64,000 nucleotides of DNA from assembly GCF_029892565.1 (NCBI RefSeq), contig NZ_JARXVH010000006.1, forward strand, positions 434,001 through 498,000, in the 5' to 3' direction. The position numbers were made by a program, and so were the translations under genes. Of the stretch, positions 56,119-64,000 are shown piece after piece. Numbering within the stretch: position 1 is the stretch's first letter; each line of letters opens with the position of its first letter. This DNA is from Streptomyces pseudovenezuelae (lineage in GTDB: Bacteria > Actinomycetota > Actinomycetes > Streptomycetales > Streptomycetaceae). The notes under the pieces are model-generated. The model was not told where the DNA came from. It worked only from the letters and a program-made list of their open reading frames with translations, and ran no database searches.

Positions 56119-58790
56119 TGGAGTCGGCAGAGATCCGCCGCCGCTGGCTGAGCTTCTACGAGGAGCGCGGTCACACCGTCGTCCCTTCGGCGTCGCTCAT
56201 CGCGGACGACCCGACTCTGCTCCTGGTCCCCGCCGGCATGGTCCCCTTCAAGCCGTACTTCCTCGGTGAGGTCAAGCCGCCGTGGGCGCGCGCCACCAGC
56301 GTGCAGAAGTGCGTGCGCACGCCCGACATCGAAGAGGTCGGCAAGACCACCCGGCACGGCACCTTCTTCCAGATGTGCGGCAACTTCTCCTTCGGCGACT
56401 ACTTCAAGGAAGGCGCCATCAAGTACGCCTGGGAGCTGCTCACCAGCCCCCAGGACAAGGGTGGTTACGGCCTGGAGCCGGAGAAGCTCTGGATCACCGT
56501 CTACAAGGACGACGACGAGGCCGAGCGCATCTGGCACGACGTCATCGGCGTGCCCAAGGAGCGCATCCAGCGCCTGGGCATGAAGGACAACTACTGGTCC
56601 ATGGGCGTCCCCGGACCCTGCGGCCCGTGTTCCGAGATCAACTACGACCGCGGCCCCGAGTTCGGCGCCGAGGGCGGCCCCGCCGTCAACGACGAGCGGT
56701 ACGTGGAGATCTGGAACCTCGTCTTCATGCAGTACGAGCGCGGCGAGGGCATCGGCAAGGACAACTTCGAGATCCTCGGCGAACTCCCCAGCAAGAACAT
56801 CGACACGGGCCTCGGCCTGGAACGCCTCGCCATGATTCTGCAGGGCGTGCAGAACATGTACGAGATCGACACCTCCATGGCGGTCATCAAGAAGGCCACC
56901 GAGCTGACCGGCGTCGAGTACGGCGCCGCGCACGACTCCGACGTCTCCCTGCGCGTGGTCACCGACCACATGCGGACGTCCGTGATGCTCATCGGCGACG
57001 GCGTGACCCCCGGCAACGAGGGCCGCGGCTATGTGCTGCGCCGCATCATGCGCCGCGCCATCCGCAACATGCGCCTCCTCGGTGCCACCGGCCCGGTCGT
57101 CCTCGACCTGATCGACACCGTGATCCGGATGATGGGCCAGCAGTACCCGGAGCTGGTCACCGACCGCGAGCGCATCGAGAAGGTCGCCGTCGCCGAGGAG
57201 AACGCCTTCCTCAAGACGCTGAAGGCCGGCACCAACATTCTCGACACCGCCGTCGGCGACACCAAGGCCGGCGGCGGCACGGTGCTCGCCGGCGACAAGG
57301 CGTTCCTGCTCCACGACACCTGGGGCTTCCCGATCGACCTCACCCTCGAAATGGCCGCCGAACAGGGCCTTTCGGTGGACGAGGACGGCTTCCGCCGCCT
57401 GATGAAGGAGCAGCGGGAGCGCGCCAAGGCCGACGCCCAGGCCAAGAAGACCGGCCACGCCGGGGTCGGCGCCTACCGCGCGATCGCGGACGCCGCCGGT
57501 GCCACCGACTTCTTCGGCTACTCCGACACCGAGGGCGAGACCACCGTCGTCGGCATCCTCGTCGACGGCGTCTCCTCGCCGGCCGCCACCGAGGGCGACG
57601 AGGTCGAGATCGTCCTCGACCGCACCCCCTTCTACGCCGAGGGCGGCGGCCAGATCGGCGACACCGGCCGCATCAAGGTCGACACCGGTGCCGTCATCGA
57701 GATCCGCGACACCCAGAAGCCGGTCCCGGGCGTCTACGTCCACAAGGGCGTCGTCCAGGTCGGCGAAGTCACCGTCGGTGCCAAGGCACTCGCCTCGATC
57801 GACCGCCGCCGCCGCACGGCCATCGCCCGTGCCCACTCGGCCACGCACCTCACCCACCAGGCACTGCGCGACGCCCTCGGCCCGACGGCCGCGCAGGCCG
57901 GCTCCGAGAACCAGCCCGGTCGCTTCCGCTTCGACTTCGGTTCGCCGTCCGCCGTTCCGGCGGCCGTGATGACCGACGTCGAGCAGAAGATCAACGAGGT
58001 GCTCGCCCGCGACCTGGATGTGCACGCCGAGGTCATGGGCATCGACCAGGCCAAGAAGGAAGGCGCCATCGCCGAGTTCGGCGAGAAGTACGGCGAGCGG
58101 GTCCGCGTGGTGACCATCGGCGACTTCTCCAAGGAACTGTGCGGCGGCACGCACGTGCACAACACCGCCCAGCTGGGCCTGGTGAAGCTGCTCGGCGAGT
58201 CGTCGATCGGCTCCGGTGTCCGACGTATCGAAGCGCTCGTCGGTGTCGACGCCTACAACTTCCTCGCCCGGGAGCACACCGTCGTCGCCCAGCTCCAGGA
58301 GCTCATCAAGGGCCGCCCGGAGGAGTTGCCCGAGAAGGTCTCCGCGATGCTCGGCAAGTTGAAGGACGCCGAGAAGGAGATCGAGAAGTTCCGCGCCGAG
58401 AAGGTGCTGCAGGCCGCCGCCGGTCTCGTCGAGTCGGCCAAGGACGTGCAGGGTGTCGCGGTCGTGACCGGTCAGGTCCCGGACGGCACGACCCCGGACG
58501 ACCTGCGTCGGCTGGTCCTCGACGTGCGCGGTCGCATCCAGGGCGGCCGGGCCGCCGTGGTCGCGCTCTTCACGGTCAACAACGGCAAGCCGCTCACGGT
58601 CATCGCCACCAACGACGGCGCCCGTGACCGCGGTCTCAAGGCCGGCGAACTGGTCCGCGCGGCCGCCAAGACCCTCGGCGGCGGGGGCGGCGGCAAGCCG
58701 GACGTCGCCCAGGGCGGCGGCCAGAACCCGGCCGCGATCGGCGACGCGGTCGACGCCGTCGAGCGACTCGTCGCCGAGACGGCCAAGTAG
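56118..58790 (+). CDS. alaS: Alanyl-tRNA synthetase
   Basis: At 890 aa, full length. Class II catalytic domain (1-250) starting with EIRRRWLSFYEERGH. Editing domain with HSATHLTHQAL and CGGTHVHNTAQLG (the His/Cys zinc site that removes Ser or Gly). C-terminal dimerisation and C-Ala region ending in GGGGGGKPDVAQGGG. It charges tRNA-Ala and clears mischarged tRNA. Coupled to DUF6167 upstream and 14 bases from ruvX. Confidence 0.98.
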   Translation: MESAEIRRRWLSFYEERGHTVVPSASLIADDPTLLLVPAGMVPFKPYFLGEVKPPWARATSVQKCVRTPDIEEVGKTTRHGTFFQMCGNFSFGDYFKEGAIKYAWELLTSPQDKGGYGLEPEKLWITVYKDDDEAERIWHDVIGVPKERIQRLGMKDNYWSMGVPGPCGPCSEINYDRGPEFGAEGGPAVNDERYVEIWNLVFMQYERGEGIGKDNFEILGELPSKNIDTGLGLERLAMILQGVQNMYEIDTSMAVIKKATELTGVEYGAAHDSDVSLRVVTDHMRTSVMLIGDGVTPGNEGRGYVLRRIMRRAIRNMRLLGATGPVVLDLIDTVIRMMGQQYPELVTDRERIEKVAVAEENAFLKTLKAGTNILDTAVGDTKAGGGTVLAGDKAFLLHDTWGFPIDLTLEMAAEQGLSVDEDGFRRLMKEQRERAKADAQAKKTGHAGVGAYRAIADAAGATDFFGYSDTEGETTVVGILVDGVSSPAATEGDEVEIVLDRTPFYAEGGGQIGDTGRIKVDTGAVIEIRDTQKPVPGVYVHKGVVQVGEVTVGAKALASIDRRRRTAIARAHSATHLTHQALRDALGPTAAQAGSENQPGRFRFDFGSPSAVPAAVMTDVEQKINEVLARDLDVHAEVMGIDQAKKEGAIAEFGEKYGERVRVVTIGDFSKELCGGTHVHNTAQLGLVKLLGESSIGSGVRRIEALVGVDAYNFLAREHTVVAQLQELIKGRPEELPEKVSAMLGKLKDAEKEIEKFRAEKVLQAAAGLVESAKDVQGVAVVTGQVPDGTTPDDLRRLVLDVRGRIQGGRAAVVALFTVNNGKPLTVIATNDGARDRGLKAGELVRAAAKTLGGGGGGKPDVAQGGGQNPAAIGDAVDAVERLVAETAK

Positions 58791-58804
58791 AAGCGGTCCG
58801 GACG

Positions 58805-59269
58805 ATGAGAAGAGGACGTCGCCTCGCGATCGACGTCGGGGACGCCCGCATCGGGGTCGCCTCGTGCGACCCCGACGGGATCCTCGCCACTCCGGTCGAG
58901 ACGGTCCCCGGACGGGACGTCCCGGCAGCCCATGGCCGGCTGCGGGAACTCGTCGAGGAGTACGAGCCGATCGAGGTCGTCGTCGGTCTGCCCCGCTCCC
59001 TCAAAGGGGGCGAGGGACCGGCCGCGGTCAAGGTTCGGGCCTTCACCCAGGAGCTGGCCAAGGGGATCGTGCCGATACCGGTCCGGCTGGTCGACGAGCG
59101 GATGACCACGGTGACGGCCAGTCAGGGGCTGCGCGCCTCGGGGGTGAAGTCGAAGAAGGGCCGCTCGGTCATCGACCAGGCAGCCGCTGTGATCATCCTT
59201 CAGCAGGCACTTGAATCCGAACGGGTGTCAGGTAAAGCCCCCGGCGAAGGCGTCGAAGTGGTCATCTGA
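58805..59269 (+). CDS. ruvX: Putative pre-16S rRNA nuclease / Holliday junction resolvase-like YqgF
   Basis: At 154 aa. RNase H-like fold with AIDVGDARIGVA (catalytic Asp), VVGLPRSLKGGEG, VDERMTTVTA (catalytic Glu) and a final Asp in IDQAAAVIIL. YqgF was first called RuvX by homology to RuvC but matures the 16S rRNA 5' end in E. coli. Follows alaS, as in most bacteria. Confidence 0.95.
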   Translation: MRRGRRLAIDVGDARIGVASCDPDGILATPVETVPGRDVPAAHGRLRELVEEYEPIEVVVGLPRSLKGGEGPAAVKVRAFTQELAKGIVPIPVRLVDERMTTVTASQGLRASGVKSKKGRSVIDQAAAVIILQQALESERVSGKAPGEGVEVVI

Positions 59270-59391
59270 TCGCGATACGGTAACGTTCCGCGCGATGCGA
59301 TGGTTTTCGAACAGCCACCGCACAGCAAGAGGCGAAACGGAATCCGGCCCACCAGCCGCGTGCCGCGCCGTCCGTCGGCTCTAGGGGATCG

Positions 59392-61206
59392 ATGACTGAG
59401 TATGGCCGGGGTCATGGCTCCGAACCGTGGCATCCCGAGGACCCGTTGTTCAGGGACGGTGAATGGGAGGGACAGCAGGCCCAGGCGGGTCAGCAGTCTC
59501 CCTACGGCGGCCAGCCGCAGCATTATTCGGAGCAGCCCCAGCAATCGCAGCAGTCCCAGTACGGCGACTGGAGCGACGGCGGGCAGAACGCCTACGGTCA
59601 GGCGCAGCAGTATCCCCAGTACGACCAGCAGCAATACGACCAACAGCAGTATGCCCAGCAGCAGTACGAACAGCAGCAGTACGAACAGCAGTACGGCACT
59701 CAGGGGCAGCAGCAGAACTACGCGGGTCACACCCAGCAGCCCTACGACAGCAGCGGCCAGACCGAGCAGCCGTACGACAACAGCGGCCAGACCCAGCAGC
59801 CCTACGACAACGGCGCCTGGGGTTCCGGCGCCCACACGCATGTCCAGTACACGGACCCTTCGGACCCGTACGGCCAACAGGCCGCCGCATACGGGGGCGA
59901 GCAGCCCGACTACTACGGCACGCCGGACGCGTATCCGCCGCCCGAGCCGCCCAGCCGCAGACAGCCCGAGCCGGAGCCGAAACCCGACTGGGATCCCGGG
60001 CCCGACCAAGGCGAACACGCCTTCTTCGCGGGCGGCGGCGGTGACGATGACGACGAGGAGCCCGATGACGAGGGCAACGGTCGGCGCGGCCGGGGCGAGC
60101 GGAAGGGCAAGGACGGCAAAGGCAAGAAACGCCGTAGCGGCTGCGCCTGCCTGGTGGTGTTGCTGGTGTTCGGCGGCGGACTCGGCGGGGTCACGTACTT
60201 CGGGTACCAGTTCTACAAAGATCGTTTCGGCTCGGCACCGGACTACGCGGGTGACGGCACCAGTAAGACGGTGAGCGTCCAGATCCCCAAGGGCGCGGGC
60301 GGATACGAGATCGGCCGGCGGCTGAAGGAGTCCGGTGTCGTCAAGAGCGTCGACGCGTTCGTCGCCGCCCAGTCGCAGAACCCCAAGGGAAAAACAATTC
60401 AGGCGGGCGCCTATCTCCTGAAGACGGAGATGTCCGGCGAGAGCGCCGTCGCGATGATGCTCGACCCCAAGAGCCAGAACAACGTGATGGTCACTCCGGG
60501 CCAGCGCAATGTCAGTGTGTACAAGGCGATCGACGCGAAACTCGACCTCTCCTCCGGTGCCACCAGGAAGATCGCGGAACAGAAATACAAGACCCTTGGC
60601 CTGCCGAGCTGGGCGAACGACAACAAGGAGATCAAGGACCCGCTGGAGGGCTTCCTCTCCCCGGGCACCTATCCCGCCGCAAAGGGCATGAAGCCCGAGA
60701 CGGTTCTCAAGTCGATGGTCAGCGACGCCGCCGAGGCCTACGCCAAGTACGATCTCGCGGCGAAGGCCAAGGAACTGAAGCTGGACAGCCCCTTGCAGGT
60801 CATCACGGTCGCGAGCCTCGTCCAGGCCGAGGGAAAGACCGAGGACGACTACCGCAAGATGGCGGAAGTGGTCTACAACCGTCTCGATCGCGCGAACCCC
60901 GAGACGTACGGCCTGTTGCAGTTCGACTCGACCTTCAATTACCTGAAGGGTCAGAGCAACATCAACATCAGCGAGTCGGAGATCAACAAGAACCAGGACC
61001 CGTACAACACGTACACACAGAAGGGCCTGCCGCCCGGCCCGATCGACAACCCGGGCGACGTCGCGCTGAAGGCGGCACTGAATCCGACGGAAGACGGCTG
61101 GTTCTACTTCGTCGCGACCGACGGTGTGAAAAAGACCGAATTCGCCAAGACGCACGCCGACTTCCTGAAGCTCAAGGACAAGTTCAATGAGGCCACGGGT
61201 AGCTGA
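59392..61206 (+). CDS. mltG: Endolytic transglycosylase MltG with prion-like N-terminal region
   Basis: At 604 aa. The first 200 residues are extremely rich in Gln, Tyr and Gly with repeats of QQQYxQ. Then comes an acidic/basic stretch and one membrane helix (about 248-268). The extracellular part has a LysM-like segment and the YceG domain, with catalytic Glu480 in SLVQAEGKTED and YNTYTQKGLPPGPIDNPG near 545. It cuts nascent glycan strands and so sets their length. The stop overlaps aroE by 20 bases. Confidence 0.95.
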   Translation: MTEYGRGHGSEPWHPEDPLFRDGEWEGQQAQAGQQSPYGGQPQHYSEQPQQSQQSQYGDWSDGGQNAYGQAQQYPQYDQQQYDQQQYAQQQYEQQQYEQQYGTQGQQQNYAGHTQQPYDSSGQTEQPYDNSGQTQQPYDNGAWGSGAHTHVQYTDPSDPYGQQAAAYGGEQPDYYGTPDAYPPPEPPSRRQPEPEPKPDWDPGPDQGEHAFFAGGGGDDDDEEPDDEGNGRRGRGERKGKDGKGKKRRSGCACLVVLLVFGGGLGGVTYFGYQFYKDRFGSAPDYAGDGTSKTVSVQIPKGAGGYEIGRRLKESGVVKSVDAFVAAQSQNPKGKTIQAGAYLLKTEMSGESAVAMMLDPKSQNNVMVTPGQRNVSVYKAIDAKLDLSSGATRKIAEQKYKTLGLPSWANDNKEIKDPLEGFLSPGTYPAAKGMKPETVLKSMVSDAAEAYAKYDLAAKAKELKLDSPLQVITVASLVQAEGKTEDDYRKMAEVVYNRLDRANPETYGLLQFDSTFNYLKGQSNINISESEINKNQDPYNTYTQKGLPPGPIDNPGDVALKAALNPTEDGWFYFVATDGVKKTEFAKTHADFLKLKDKFNEATGS

Positions 61207-62026
61207 CACCCGCCGGGCGGCAGTACTAGGCAAGCCCATCGCCCACTCCCTGTCGCCGGTGCTGCACCGCGCCGCTTATCAGGAATTGGGGCTCGCGGAC
61301 TGGTCCTACGACCGGTTCGAGGTCGACGAGGCCGCACTGCCCGGTTTCTTCGGGCAACTCGGGTCGGAGTGGGCCGGGCTGTCGCTGACCATGCCGCTGA
61401 AGCGCGCGGTGATACCGCTGCTCGACGAGATCAGCGAGACGGCCGCCTCGGTCGACGCGGTCAACACCGTCGTCTTCACCGAGGACGGTCGCGCTCTCGG
61501 CGACAACACCGACATCCCCGGCATGGTCGCCGCCCTGCGCGAGCACGGCATCGAACAGGTCGACTCGGCGGCGATCCTGGGCGCCGGCGCCACCGCCTCC
61601 TCCGCCCTCGCCGCACTGGCCCGCGTCTGCACCGGCGATGTCGTCGTCTACGTCCGCAGCGCGGCCCGCGCCGCCGAGATGCGCCAGTGGGGCGAGCGGC
61701 TCGACGTCGAGGTGCGTATCGCGGACTGGGCGGACGCGGCCGAGGCCCTGCGCGCCCCGCTCGTCGTCGCCACCACCCCGGCGGGCGCCACCGATGCCCT
61801 CTCCGGCGCCGTCCCCGAGCGGCCCGCCACCCTCTTCGACGTGCTCTACGACCCGTGGCCGACCGAACTCGCGGCCCGCTGGTCGGCGTACGGTGGCGCT
61901 GTCGTCAGCGGGCTCGACCTGCTGGTGCACCAGGCGGTGCTCCAGGTCGAGCAGATGACGGGACGCGCGCCGGCCCCCCTGGGCGCCATGCGAAAAGCGG
62001 GCGAACACGCACTCGAATCCCGCTAG
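61187..62026 (+). CDS. aroE: Shikimate dehydrogenase
   Basis: At 279 aa. KPIAHSLSPVLHRAAY (shikimate Ser-x-Ser site), MPLKRAV (catalytic Lys), DNTDIPG and GAGATASSALAAL for NADP. It reduces 3-dehydroshikimate. The ATG at 61187 lies 20 bases inside mltG. The C-terminus GLDLLVHQAVLQVEQMTG is typical. First of the aro genes here; aroC and aroK follow with one small gene between. Confidence 0.95.
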   Translation: MRPRVADTRRAAVLGKPIAHSLSPVLHRAAYQELGLADWSYDRFEVDEAALPGFFGQLGSEWAGLSLTMPLKRAVIPLLDEISETAASVDAVNTVVFTEDGRALGDNTDIPGMVAALREHGIEQVDSAAILGAGATASSALAALARVCTGDVVVYVRSAARAAEMRQWGERLDVEVRIADWADAAEALRAPLVVATTPAGATDALSGAVPERPATLFDVLYDPWPTELAARWSAYGGAVVSGLDLLVHQAVLQVEQMTGRAPAPLGAMRKAGEHALESR

Positions 62027-62074
62027 GATTCGCCTGTTCCGCAGGGGGCGGAACGGAATTCGGGGGAGTGGGTC

Positions 62075-62404
62075 ATGGCCACAGGTGTGCCGCTGGCGTC
62101 CGGCAAGAGCGAGATCTTCGAGGCCGTCCTGAAGTTCCTGCCCGACTGGGTGCAGATCACGGTCCTCGGCCTGATCGTGCTCGCCGTGGTCGCGTCCTGG
62201 GTGCTGAAGCTGGTGGCGAAGATCAAGTACCGACGTGCCGTGCGCAACGGCGTGCCGGTGCACGCGGCGGCGCGGTACGGACAGGGACGCGGCGCGGACT
62301 ACCTGGGGGCGTACGCGCCGCAGCAGGCGCCGAGCCAGGGCAGCGGCGCCGACCACCTGGGCGCCTACGCCCCGCAGCCGCGTCAGCAGGACGCCTCCAA
62401 CTGA
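62075..62404 (+). CDS. Small membrane protein with duplicated C-terminal motif, 109 aa
   Basis: One hydrophobic helix (about residues 26-48), then a basic segment and a tail where GADYLGAYAPQ and GADHLGAYAPQ occur 19 residues apart, an internal duplication. No family name is recognised. The homologous position between aroE and aroC also has a small gene in other Streptomyces. Confidence 0.75.
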   Translation: MATGVPLASGKSEIFEAVLKFLPDWVQITVLGLIVLAVVASWVLKLVAKIKYRRAVRNGVPVHAAARYGQGRGADYLGAYAPQQAPSQGSGADHLGAYAPQPRQQDASN

Positions 62405-62470
62405 CACACTCGCCGTCCGTCTGCTGGACCGGCGGCCGGGCCCGGGGCCCGGACGTGGGAGGATCGGGGG

Positions 62471-62557
62471 ATGGCGGGCCAGGGCCGCGCACCTGGTCGG
62501 GCCGTCGCCGTACGCGAGGACGCGCGTACGCAGGCAGTACCAGGGCGCGAGCACTGA
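62471..62557 (+). CDS. Possible 28-aa leader peptide gene upstream of aroC
   Basis: An ATG at 62471 follows GGGAGG at eight bases. The frame of 28 codons is Arg/Ala/Gly-rich and stops ten bases before the aroC TTG. It contains the palindrome CGTACGCG-N6-CGCGTACG. No aromatic codons are enriched, so attenuation is not supported. It could be chance or couple translation to aroC. Confidence 0.3.
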   Translation: MAGQGRAPGRAVAVREDARTQAVPGREH

Positions 62558-62566
62558 GGAGCATCG

Positions 62567-63751
62567 TTGAGCAGGCTGCGTTGGCTGACCGCGGGAGAGT
62601 CCCACGGTCCCGCACTTGTCGCGACGCTGGAGGGCCTTCCCGCCGGCGTGCCGATCACCACCGACATGGTCGCCGACCACCTGGCCCGGCGTCGGCTCGG
62701 CTACGGCCGCGGTGCCCGCATGAAGTTCGAGCGCGACGAGGTCACCTTCCTCGGTGGCGTCCGGCACGGCCTCACGCTCGGTTCCCCGGTCGCGATCATG
62801 GTGGGCAACACCGAGTGGCCCAAGTGGGACCAGGTCATGGCGGCCGACCCGGTCGACCCGGAGATCCTCGCCGGGCTCGCCCGCAACGCCCCGCTGACCC
62901 GCCCGCGCCCCGGCCACGCCGACCTCGCGGGCATGCAGAAGTACGGCTTCGACGAGGCCCGGCCGATCCTGGAACGCGCTTCGGCCCGGGAGACCGCGGC
63001 CCGTGTGGCGCTGGGCGCGGTGGCCCGGTCGTACCTCAAGGAGACGGCCGGCATCGAGATCGTCTCGCACGTGGTCGAACTGGCCGCCGCGAAGGCCCCG
63101 CAGGGAGTCCTGCCCACGCCGGCCGACGTCGAGAAGCTGGACGCCGACCCGGTGCGCTGCCTGGACGCGGACGCGTCGAAGGCGATGGTCGCGGAGATCG
63201 ACCAGGCCCACAAGGACGGCGACACCCTCGGCGGTGTGGTCGAGATCCTGGCCTACGGCGTGCCGGTGGGCCTCGGCTCGCACGTGCACTGGGACCGCAA
63301 GCTGGACGCCCGGCTGGCCGGTGCGCTCATGGGCATCCAGGCCATCAAGGGCGTCGAGATCGGCGACGGCTTCGAGCTGGCGCGGGTGCCCGGCTCGCAG
63401 GCGCACGACGAGATCGTGAAGACCGACGAGGGCATCCGCCGGGTCTCCGGCCGCTCCGGCGGCACCGAGGGCGGCCTGAGCACGGGCGAACTGCTGCGCG
63501 TACGCGCCGCGATGAAGCCCATCGCCACCGTTCCGCGCGCCCTGCGGACCGTCGACGTCGCCACCGGCGAGGCCACGCAGGCCCACCACCAGCGTTCCGA
63601 CGTGTCCGCCGTGCCGGCCGCCGGTATCGTCGCCGAGGCGATGGTCGCGCTGGTCCTCGCCGACGCGGTCGCGGAGAAGTTCGGCGGCGACTCGGTCCCC
63701 GAGACTCGCCGCAATGTGCGCTCCTACCTCGAGCACCTGGCCATCCGGTGA
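62567..63751 (+). CDS. aroC: Chorismate synthase
   Basis: At 394 aa from a TTG behind GAGGAG. GESHGPALVATLEGLPAGV at the start, GRGARMKFERDEV, RPRPGHADL and RSGGTEGGLSTGE are the known signatures. It converts EPSP to chorismate with reduced FMN, the last step of the shikimate pathway. The stop overlaps aroK (GTGA). Confidence 0.98.
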   Translation: MSRLRWLTAGESHGPALVATLEGLPAGVPITTDMVADHLARRRLGYGRGARMKFERDEVTFLGGVRHGLTLGSPVAIMVGNTEWPKWDQVMAADPVDPEILAGLARNAPLTRPRPGHADLAGMQKYGFDEARPILERASARETAARVALGAVARSYLKETAGIEIVSHVVELAAAKAPQGVLPTPADVEKLDADPVRCLDADASKAMVAEIDQAHKDGDTLGGVVEILAYGVPVGLGSHVHWDRKLDARLAGALMGIQAIKGVEIGDGFELARVPGSQAHDEIVKTDEGIRRVSGRSGGTEGGLSTGELLRVRAAMKPIATVPRALRTVDVATGEATQAHHQRSDVSAVPAAGIVAEAMVALVLADAVAEKFGGDSVPETRRNVRSYLEHLAIR

Positions 63752-64000
63752 GCCCCGCACCCGTGGTCGTGCTGGTGGGCCCGATGGGCGTCGGCAAGTC
63801 GACCGTCGGACAGCTGCTGGCCGAGCGCCTCGGCGTCGGCTACCGGGACACCGACGACGACATCGTCGCCGAGCAGGGCCGGACCATCGCCGAGATCTTC
63901 GTCGACGGGGGCGAGCCCGCCTTCCGGGCGATCGAGAAGCAGGCGGTGCGCCGGGCACTCGCCGAGCACGAAGGTGTCCTCGCCCTGGGCGGCGGCTCGG
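63748..64000 (+). CDS. aroK: Shikimate kinase (cut by window end)
   Basis: 84 residues are present from the GTG at 63748, overlapping aroC. Walker A GPMGVGKSTVG (residues 10-20), DTDDDI for shikimate binding, and GGEPAFRAIE and LALGGGS near the cut. It phosphorylates shikimate with ATP. The order aroE-x-aroC-aroK matches S. coelicolor, where aroB follows. Confidence 0.96.
   Translation, partial: MSPAPVVVLVGPMGVGKSTVGQLLAERLGVGYRDTDDDIVAEQGRTIAEIFVDGGEPAFRAIEKQAVRRALAEHEGVLALGGGS

Noticed and set aside
59600..59860. CRISPR-like repeats in the CAG-rich stretch
   Set aside because: The repeats are short, in frame and code for QQQY units of MltG; no spacers and no cas genes.

Overview
The window is a piece of a high-G+C actinomycete chromosome, almost certainly Streptomyces. 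Most genes have GTG, TTG or ATG starts behind GGAGG-type ribosome binding sites, codon third positions are strongly G/C, and start/stop overlaps (ATGA, GTGA) are common. The right 48 kb follows the gene order I know from the S. coelicolor core: thrS, HIT, EF-G2, pgsA-patA-pimA, pdxST, yebC, ruvCAB, yajC-secDF, apt, relA, cyclophilin, hisS, rarA, rpsD, alaS, ruvX, mltG, aroE, aroC, aroK.

Positions 1 to about 15.24 kb look like the right part of an integrated mobile element. Its composition is lower and patchy. It starts with the 3'-truncated gene of a VirD4/TraB-like DNA-transfer ATPase (1-1433, minus), fed by a minus-strand run of tiny overlapping genes (3461 to 1430) and an MT-A70 type methyltransferase. 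Next come an orphan helical gene (3647), an unknown minus-strand gene (4614-5153), and a WhiJ-type regulatory set (DUF397, XRE/DUF5753 repressor, divergent HATPase) with a palindromic operator overlapping the HATPase promoter. Three small genes follow. A foreign cassette (8.0-11.15 kb) encodes a secreted CHAP amidase/peptidase fused to a beta-propeller, and a pilin-like/PsbP-like membrane protein of about 43% G+C with its own promoter and terminator. This protein resembles those of Patescibacteria/Saccharibacteria. Then comes a compact plus-strand operon (12.5-14.3 kb): a TIGR02391/HEPN-like protein with an Rx4H motif, a transglutaminase/papain-like protein with a Cys-His-Asp triad, and a second Rx4H protein. 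I read this as a possible undescribed defence or toxin module. A ribbon-helix-helix-like gene and a recombinase-like HTH gene close the element. A plus-strand terminator at 15237-15267 with no plus-strand gene feeding it may mark the junction with the chromosome. No integrase and no recognisable att core lie in the window, so the element extends left of position 1.

The chromosome from 15.28 kb is dense and mostly co-directional (+). 15.3-18.0 kb: DEDDh exonuclease, DUF4365 protein and partner. 18.1-25.5 kb: thrS, a K+ channel, a HIT hydrolase, a large membrane protein and EF-G2. 25.8-28.5 kb: the three-gene phosphatidylinositol mannoside start operon. 28.8-34.2 kb: vitamin B6 synthesis, YebC and Holliday junction processing. 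34.4-38.4 kb: SecDF-YajC translocase accessory genes and apt. 39-46 kb: stringent response (relA), DUF349 protein, cyclophilin, MBL hydrolase, hisS. 46.3-49.8 kb: a minus-strand ABC exporter plus NarL-type two-component operon. 50-64 kb: VKOR, rarA, rpsD, an NB-ARC-like ATPase, then DUF948-DUF6167-alaS-ruvX-mltG-aroE-(membrane protein)-aroC-aroK, the last cut by the window end. No rRNA, tRNA or CRISPR array was recognised.
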